Origin: Perognathus longimembris pacificus
Taxonomy: Eukaryota > Chordata > Mammalia > Rodentia > Heteromyidae
Assembly: GCF_023159225.1 (NCBI RefSeq)
Contig: NC_063180.1
Location: 9,421,297-9,485,296 of the forward strand
Length of the DNA stretch: 64,000 nucleotides
Direction: 5' to 3'
Below, piece after piece: positions 57,461-64,000 of this stretch. Numbering within the stretch: position 1 is the stretch's first letter; every line of letters begins with the position of its first letter. The translations under genes were made by a program, and so were the position numbers. The notes beneath the pieces are model-generated. The model was given only the letters and a program-made list of their open reading frames with translations, was not told the DNA's origin and searched no databases.

Positions 57461-58349
57461 GTTAATACACTTAAACTATTGCATGGATAGTTTAGCAACA
57501 CAGTAAACGAGAGCATCATCAGCTGAATACTTGCAGCTTGCTGACAACTCATCAAAATTTGTGGAGTGTAGAGTACCCTACATCAAAATTTGAATCTTTA
57601 ATGTACATCTAATCCATACTATTGTAATGTCAAAGATCATTAATTTGATCATAGTAAAGTGAGGAATAACGCTTCTCAAAAACTAAACAAAATAGGTTAT
57701 AACCTTACATCATATAACAGTACTAACTCAAAATATGCCATACAGAACAAAATAGAATATTTCTCTTAAAGGAAATGCAGGAAAAAATACTAAAAACTTC
57801 GAATTTGACAAGAATTTCTTAGATGCAAAAGAGAATTGGTTATAAACATTGCAAGTTATATTCCATTTAATCAAAACTTTGTGGTATTTCAAAATATTGT
57901 CAATAAATTTGCAGGCCACAAACTGGCTATATATTTGGAAAATGACTTTCATTTGAAGTGTATATATAATAATCAATAATAAAATTGTAGTTCCTAAAAA
58001 CCTAAATTTGTAAAAATCTTTGAGCATTTCACCCAGAAGTTGTAGAAATGACCTTTCATGTCAGAGAAAGATGCCAGGTGTCATTAGTTACTCTAAAATA
58101 TAACCTAAACCCATAGTGAAAGACTAGAATGTTTGAAAATAAGAGTGACATCATCAAGTAGGAATGATTGGTGCATATATAACACATATCTATTATAAAA
58201 TCATGAAATGACTTTTAAAACCTAATAATCTTTTAAAACGTTAAAAATTTACTTACTTATAACCACTGAAATTTATTCTTAGCTATTTATCTAAGAGACG
58301 TGAGAAAAATCATGTTCAGGTAAAGGATATTTATTTAAAATGTGTTTTT
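57461..58349. other. Unassigned AT-rich sequence
   Basis: Nothing recognised. The minus-strand open frame at 57,728-58,027 is in very AT-rich DNA with no known domain. Confidence 0.4.
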
Positions 58350-58360
58350 AGCAGCTTCAT

Positions 58361-58364
<4 letters not shown>

Positions 58365-58393
<29 letters not shown>

Positions 58394-58584
58394 GCAGTCC
58401 TGGGCCTTGGACTCAGGGCCTGAGCACTGTCCCTGGCTTCTTTTTGCTCAAGGCTAGCACTCTGCCACTTGAGTCACAACGCCACTTCTGGCCGTTTTCT
58501 GTATATGTGGTGCTGGGGAATCGAACCCAGGGCTTCATGTAAGCGAGGCAAGCGCTCTTGCCACTAGGCTATATCCCCAGCCTC
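58365..58584 (-). mobile_element. Dimeric ID-type SINE
   Basis: A T-run of about 28 bases and near-consensus modules. Duplication agcagcttcattctt at 58,350-58,364 against agcagctttattctt at 58,585-58,599, with one difference. Confidence 0.95.
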
Positions 58585-58672
58585 AGCAGCTTTATTCTTA
58601 ATAGCTTAAAATAGTTAATAGTTAAAGGCACTAACAGATTGCTTTATACGTATATAATTGAATGTTTCTTGT

Positions 58673-58881
58673 TTGGTTTTGGTTTTTTTGCCAGTCCTGG
58701 GGCTTGAACTCAGGCCCTGAGCACTGTCCCTGGCTTCTTTTTGCTCAAGGCTAGCACTCTGCTACTTGAGCAACAGCGCCAATTCCGACTTTTTCCGTAT
58801 ATGTGGTGCTGAGGAATTGAACCCAGGGTTTCATGTATATGAGATGAGATGAGCACTTTACCACTATGCCATATTCCCAGC
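58673..58881 (-). mobile_element. Dimeric ID-type SINE, older copy
   Basis: Antisense right module (tgccagtcctggggcttgaa) and ID-like half with a small gatgagatgag expansion. Perfect 17-base duplication aattgaatgtttcttgt at 58,656-58,672 and 58,882-58,898. Confidence 0.95.
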
Positions 58882-58898
58882 AATTGAATGTTTCTTGT

Positions 58899-60198
58899 CA
58901 ATAAAAAGTAGTGAACCAAGCTCAAAAGTACTGTGCTAAGATAAACCATGTCCTCAATTCTATGTATAATAAATGATCCAATTCTTATTCATTTCTTCTT
59001 TTTTTTTAAACCCTTGACTACTACTGAATTTAACTATTGCATAGTTTCAACTAGTGTTAGCGCAGTTGGAATCTTGTAATCTATGTTCTTCAGATTGGCT
59101 TATTTTGACTTAGTAGTATGTATTTAAGAGTCTCTTGTGTGTTCTTGTTTTGTGTTTTTTTTTGCAGCAGGATCTTACCATGTAGCCCTGATGCCCAAAT
59201 GTAGAATCTTGTTGTCTCAGTCTCTGGAGTGCTAGAATTACTGTTGTGTCCTATCAGACCTACTGGGTATAAATATCTCTAAGTGCTGCTTATGACTTGT
59301 CATTTTATAATTATTATAACAAATTATGTACTTATTCCCATATTACTTTGAATCAAATATTACAGAAAAAAGAAAATATAATACTTTTGGATGGAGTTTA
59401 GAATGGACAAAAATATAGGCATAAATTAGTATTTATACTATATCATAAAAATCATCCAGTAAGATAAGTTTTTTAAAACACTCATATTACTTTAATTAAG
59501 CTTGCACATTTTAAATGAGAAAAAGTGTAGTTTCTAATTTAATAAAACGTAATTATATAGTACAACATTCACAGAATTTGTTTTAAAAGTGCATTACCTT
59601 GTTTGATTTGGGAGACTACTATCATATGGTTGGAATTCAGTATGCACATTTGTTATTTGTTAGGATAACACTTCCTAAGTCCTAGAAACAAGAATTGCAT
59701 GAAAAATAACTAAATGTTCAGTAACTGACTAGTACAGAAATGCTTGTCAAATATTTATTTTGAATTACTTAGGATAAGAGAGTATTCCTTAGTGCTTTAT
59801 GAAACTCAGTCAAGATTTGATTTGTGATACTATGTACACATTGTTCTTCAGTGCCTGTCTTTATTAACTCCTTTAAGAAGGTAGATTTTTTATCAAGCTC
59901 TAGAGATTTTAATGGTTGATTGCATGATGCAAAAGAAACCAGGTTACTGTATCATTTATTGTTTAGTTTTAAATAATCAATGTCAGATTTTTAGAACAGA
60001 GTTAGCATTACAGAATGACTGAAAACTATAAAATTTCCCATACCCATTGCTTCTAAGCATAAGCAGTTTCCATTTCATAAATACTCCACACTGCAGTGTT
60101 ATATTTCTTACACTTAGTGAATTTGTGTTGATACATTGTTATAAATCAAAGACCATACATTAGAAATTAAGTTAGTATGTGTATTTTATCAATTTAGG
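58899..60198. other. Unassigned AT-rich sequence
   Basis: No clear element except a weak 7SL-like patch at 59,155-59,275. No credible gene. Confidence 0.4.
59155..59275 (-). mobile_element. Possible old 7SL-derived (B1-like) fragment
   Basis: After a T-run comes aggatcttaccatgtagccc, then gtctcagtctctggagtgct. This order fits an antisense B1/7SL-like unit. Short and diverged. Confidence 0.45.
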
Positions 60199-60430
60199 CA
60201 ATATATACTGATATATAAACATATATACATGTATATGTATATGTATATCAGTATATATTGTCTAGTGTATATATATATATTTTTTCTAGGCAATATATAT
60301 ATATATCTTGTAGAATATATATTTGTATGTATGTATATATACATATATATACATATATATACATATATACATATATATACATATATATACATATATATAT
60401 ATATACATATATGTATATATATTCTACAGG
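60199..60430. repeat. AT-rich palindromic microsatellite (TATACA-type)
   Basis: An alternating TA/CATATA repeat with two nested inverted pairs. The first is caatatatactgatat at 60,199-60,214 with its complement at 60,245-60,260. The second is tgtagaatatata at 60,309-60,321 with its complement at 60,416-60,428. It produces the spurious tyrosine/isoleucine-rich open frames seen here on both strands. Confidence 0.88.
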
Positions 60431-60437
60431 CCATGGT

Positions 60438-60563
60438 ACAATATTTTTCTTCATTTATTGTCAAAGTGATGAACAGAGAGGTTACAGTTTCATATGTTAG
60501 GCCTTGGGTACATTTCTTGTACTGTTTGTTACCTCCTCCCTCATTCCCCCCTCCCCCTTTCCC
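60438..60563 (-). mobile_element. 5'-truncated L1 3' end
   Basis: Antisense 3' UTR: ttcatttattgtcaaagtga, then gttacagtttcatatgttag and ttgttacctcctccctcatt with a C-rich complement of the purine tract. It closely matches 11,283-11,400. It sits directly beside the TA repeat. Confidence 0.88.
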
Positions 60564-61605
60564 TGTTTTACAGAGTGATTTCACAGCTGTAAAATATGCT
60601 GTGAATTCACTAATTTGTTCCTCCTTCTCTATAATTCCCTCAAAGCTACTGTTTTGTTTTGTTTTTAAACCATTTCATAAGGTAAACTTTTTGGGCGTCC
60701 TAACAAGAGTGAAATTATGCCATTTGTTCAGAAATGGATGTAACTGTAGATCATGATGTTAAGTTTGCTAGGTTCTGAAAAGCAAAGTTCAAATATTTCA
60801 TCTGATATGGAGATTCTAAGACCTAACATGTACACAAATACCTGCAGGATCACATATCAACTCATTTGTAATAATGGGACTTTTTGAGGGGATGAGTGAG
60901 AAAGAGAGGAAAAGTGAATGTTAGAGAGTGAGAAATATTACAGTACATCACATCTATAATTTAAGATGCTATAATTGAAAGCTGTTGAATAGTAGTGGGT
61001 AGGGAAGATGGGGAAATGAGAGTAATCAAGGGGTCAATCTGATTAAAATACTGTGTAGATGTTTAAGATACCACAGTGAAATACATTTGAAAAATTACTA
61101 TACACTTAACAGTAATAGACAGGAATGGGAAATGGGCCATGACTTGTGGTGAGTTTTGGTGTGAGGAGGGAGGGTGAATGAAACGAGTAAAGGAAGGTAA
61201 ATAAGATCAAAATAGCTTATGTATATGTGCAAAATGGAACCATTTTCACCATAATCTCAACCAACAAACTTGCTGAGATTAGTTTGGGAAGAGGGAAGGG
61301 AGGATGAGGGAGATTAATGGAACATGAGTCTGTTCAAGGTTCCTTGTATGTATATATGGAACATATAAATTTGAAATACTCTTGTACAACTAACTCATGT
61401 TAATAAAAATAAAAATTGAATACTGACCTTTAAAAACACATTTGTCTTTGTAGAATGAGACTGGTGAGCCATTTTAGATGTACTGCCTACATTTCTATCT
61501 GTGGTCAGTTTTAGAAAATCTGGTAGCTTCTCTGCAGGGCTTTATTTTTAGAGCAAGGTTCATATTTGAAACTTCAAGGAGAATGAAGAAGACAAAAGGA
61601 AATAT
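60564..61605. other. Unassigned sequence, possible old L1 3' end within it
   Basis: 61,130-61,432 has a G-rich purine tract (gggaagagggaagggaggat) and ends gttaataaaaataaaaat. That is how an old plus-strand L1 3' UTR would look, but it does not align with the L1s of this window. The rest shows nothing. Confidence 0.35.
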
Positions 61606-61798
61606 TGGGAATGTGGCTTACTGCTAGAGTGCTTGTCTAGCCTGCATAAAGCCCTGGGTTTGATTCCTCAGTATGACATACAGAAAAAAAAAAGGCAGAA
61701 GTAGTGCTGTGCCTCAAGTGGTAGAGTGCTAACCTTGAGAGCAGAGAGGGTCAGGGACAGAGCCTAGGCTCTGAATTCAAACCCCAGGACTGGTGAAA
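61606..61798 (+). mobile_element. Dimeric ID-type SINE, older variant
   Basis: Variant left half (gaatgtggcttactgctaga; gggtttgattcctcag) and right module ending caaaccccaggactggtg plus an A-run. Flanks aaaaggaaatat and aaaaggagaaatat form an imperfect duplication. Confidence 0.9.
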
Positions 61799-62041
61799 AA
61801 AAAGGAGAAATATATGAAATTTTTATCTTATTTGGATAATACTGAATTAGAGAACGATAGTAATAATTTTTATGCATATTGAAAATATTTTCAACTGGGG
61901 GGTCTATTTGGTGTACAATAGGGATATATTTAGAAATTTTCATGAAGATGAATGAAATACAAAGCTATATTTTTATGGTTGAAGAAAAGTTTTTACTTAT
62001 TTAAAACCTTTGCTTATATATATAACCTTTACTTACAGAAA

Positions 62042-62042
<1 letters not shown>
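61799..62042. other. Unassigned spacer
   Basis: AT-rich, nothing recognised. Confidence 0.4.
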
Positions 62043-62090
<48 letters not shown>

Positions 62091-62096
62091 CACACA
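62043..62096. repeat. (CA)n microsatellite
   Basis: About 26 CA units with one CG change near 62,083. Confidence 0.95.
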
Positions 62097-62579
62097 ATCT
62101 CTAAATTTGGGTCCATAATATACAGAATAAATTTTATGTACCTGTGTGTTTTTCTTGACAGTAATACATGAAATAATAGTTACCCTGAAAGATAGTGTTT
62201 TAAACTGAGTGAAATAAGAAAGTAATTTTTAAAAGGAGAGATGATAAGCTACTTTGTTGTTACTTTGTTCAGTTCCTCACACTAAATGACTTGATGATAA
62301 GGTAGCTAGTAGATATATGCCTATAATGCAATTAGGCAACACTGGACATGTGGACTACTGAATATCGGAAAACACAAATTATGGGACTGTAATTAGGAAA
62401 GTTTCCTACTGGATCATTTGCATTACAATTTTGCAAAGCAATTAAACTTTTCTGTTCAGCTATCAGCATACTCAATAAGCTGAATGTATAGGTCAGGCTA
62501 GGATTTTAAAGTGGATCAGTGAAGAATGAGGCAAACCTCATAAAGAGCATTAAGCCATTTGAAAGCTTGAAAAGGTCTT

Positions 62580-62690
62580 GTATGTACACAGGCCACCCTA
62601 GAACTTACTATGTTGTTTGGGCTCAAGATCCTCCAGTTTCAGCCTATCAAGTGCTGAAATGTTAGACAAGTACATTTGTGCCTAGGTAAA
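62580..62690 (-). mobile_element. Possible old 7SL-derived (B1-like) fragment
   Basis: The order accctagaacttactatgtt, gctcaagatcctccagtttc and agcctatcaagtgctgaaat, then gtacatttgtgcctagg, fits an antisense B1/Alu-like unit. Diverged. Confidence 0.55.
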
Positions 62691-64000
62691 ATGGCTTTTT
62701 AAAGCTAGAAAACAATGATGGGTTACACTAATTGAGATGAAATATTATTTCATTGTCAGATTATTAGGTGTTAGGAAGCAAGAATGAAAAGAAAAAAATT
62801 ACTGGATAATATTTATTATATAAGATCAAAATCCTACCAATTGATGAAATTCTCTTTCTGTATCGGAGAAATATTCCTTTTACTGAATTATAAGGAATAT
62901 TGTCAGTGAGAGAAAATGTGGAAAACATCTTTTACAGACACAGTAGTGACTGTTCTGTTGTTGCTTTTGTATACCAGGGTTGAGGCTGAAGAAGGCTAAT
63001 GTGAAACTTAGCCCACTTTCAAGATCTTGGGATTCTGAAAGTAAAAGAAGTGCTGATATCTTTTACTCATGATAGATAGGGGACCTTATCCCAATAATGG
63101 GCAAGGACTACTAGGATCTGGCTTAGGACTGTATTAAAAGTGGCCCCAGAGAAAATATAGATAATATAATAATTTTATATGTCAACTTGGGTAATGTATT
63201 GGGATGAAGTTATCATATAAAAATTGATCAGTTTTAAAGCATACTGTAAACTGACAGTGGCCCAGAGACAGGACTGAATAGAACAAAAAACCAACATTCA
63301 GTTAAACATAATTCTGCAGCATATTATTGTCAGTTTCCATGTGCATCATTGAGATTCTTGAATCTCTGGCCTGCCAGCCCATTGCAAATTTGGAACTCAT
63401 TAACCTCTGTGATCACAAAAACCAATTTTATTTTGTAAACAAACTCCTTTATATAGGCACAATCTATTGGTTCTATTTCTCTGGAGAATATATGTTGAAA
63501 CTGAAAGGTAATCAACAAATAATTACTTGAACTTTAGAATAAACAGTTATAAAAATCAAAAGAGAATCATAACCTATTGTCCATGTTTATAACCCTTGTC
63601 TACTAAACCTGTATCTATGACCCTAATTTCCTCTATTTCATTCAAAGAAGAATCTGTGGGCATTTACTTAAATAATTAGCTACTTGAGAAAGGAGAGTAG
63701 CCTAGATTTTAAGTGCTCTTGGGCAAAAGATTGTAGCTGATTGTAGCCAGCCTCAATATACTATCATAGCACCTGTGAAAGTAGAAACATGCAAAGGAGA
63801 ATTAATTGTTGGTACTGACACCCCAGCAATCTATCAGTGATTCACTAGCTCCATGGTTCTAATTTATGGTCATTCATTAGGTTGTGAGAGCATCATTGGA
63901 ATAGATATACCTCACATACCTCTGGTATGTTATTCTAAACTTGTAGACTATGAATCTGAAAGTTAGGAAGATTGAAGTTGAGGCCCCTGAAACTATTTCT
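62691..64000. other. Unassigned AT-rich sequence
   Basis: Nothing recognised. The open frames at 63,327-63,530 on both strands have no known domain. Confidence 0.4.

Noticed and set aside
60229..60756. 175-codon open frame rich in tyrosine and isoleucine
   Set aside because: It translates the TA/CATATA microsatellite and then an antisense L1 3' end.

Overview
The window looks like intergenic or intronic DNA from a rodent nuclear genome. I found no host protein-coding gene, no structural RNA gene and no CRISPR array or other prokaryotic feature. What can be supported is transposon-derived. A dimeric SINE occurs at least 14 times: its left half resembles the rodent ID element (tRNA-Ala related) and its right half is a second, distinctive module. 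A related SINE carries that same right half behind an Alu/7SL-like left half (about 10 copies). As far as I remember, this combination is typical of geomyoid rodents (kangaroo rats, pocket mice, pocket gophers). That assignment is inference from repeat type, not a database match.

Layout. 0-11 kb: AT-rich sequence with one L1 (956-2881) whose 5' part is inverted and which carries two younger SINEs, a second L1 remnant that also looks inverted (4950-5545), and scattered SINEs. 11.26-17.69 kb: a minus-strand L1 with both termini, a GC-richer 5' UTR of about 2 kb, an internal deletion joining ORF1 to mid ORF2, and a SINE in its 3' UTR. 17.7-25.7 kb: mostly unassigned sequence with a few SINEs. 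25.7-31.7 kb: two 5'-truncated plus-strand L1s, an older L1 3' end, and SINEs with CA and purine tracts. 32.9-34.6 kb: two complete solo LTRs of different classes. 34.8-37.6 kb: an ancient antisense L1 with two SINEs inside it. 40.0-41.9 kb: a third solo LTR and an isolated L1 5' UTR. 43.68-50.87 kb: a full-extent 7.2-kb minus-strand L1 with a 15-bp target duplication, but with disabled ORFs. 51.4-54.0 kb: ancient L1 and another old repeat, split by a fourth LTR. 54-64 kb: L1 3' ends, SINEs, an AT-rich palindromic microsatellite and unassigned AT-rich DNA.

The elements form an age series. Ancient antisense L1s and mammalian-wide repeats are interrupted by LTRs and L1s, and L1s are interrupted by SINEs with near-perfect target duplications. 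No functional gene set acts together here. The most interesting structures are the two L1s with apparently unrelated 5' UTRs, an internally deleted L1 that could be a spliced or deleted derivative, a splice-donor-like motif at the same place in two L1 5' UTRs, the modular two-headed SINE system, and tandem repeats inside two LTRs. I did not find a convincing undescribed biological system. Element boundaries without a stated target duplication are approximate, to about 10-50 bases.
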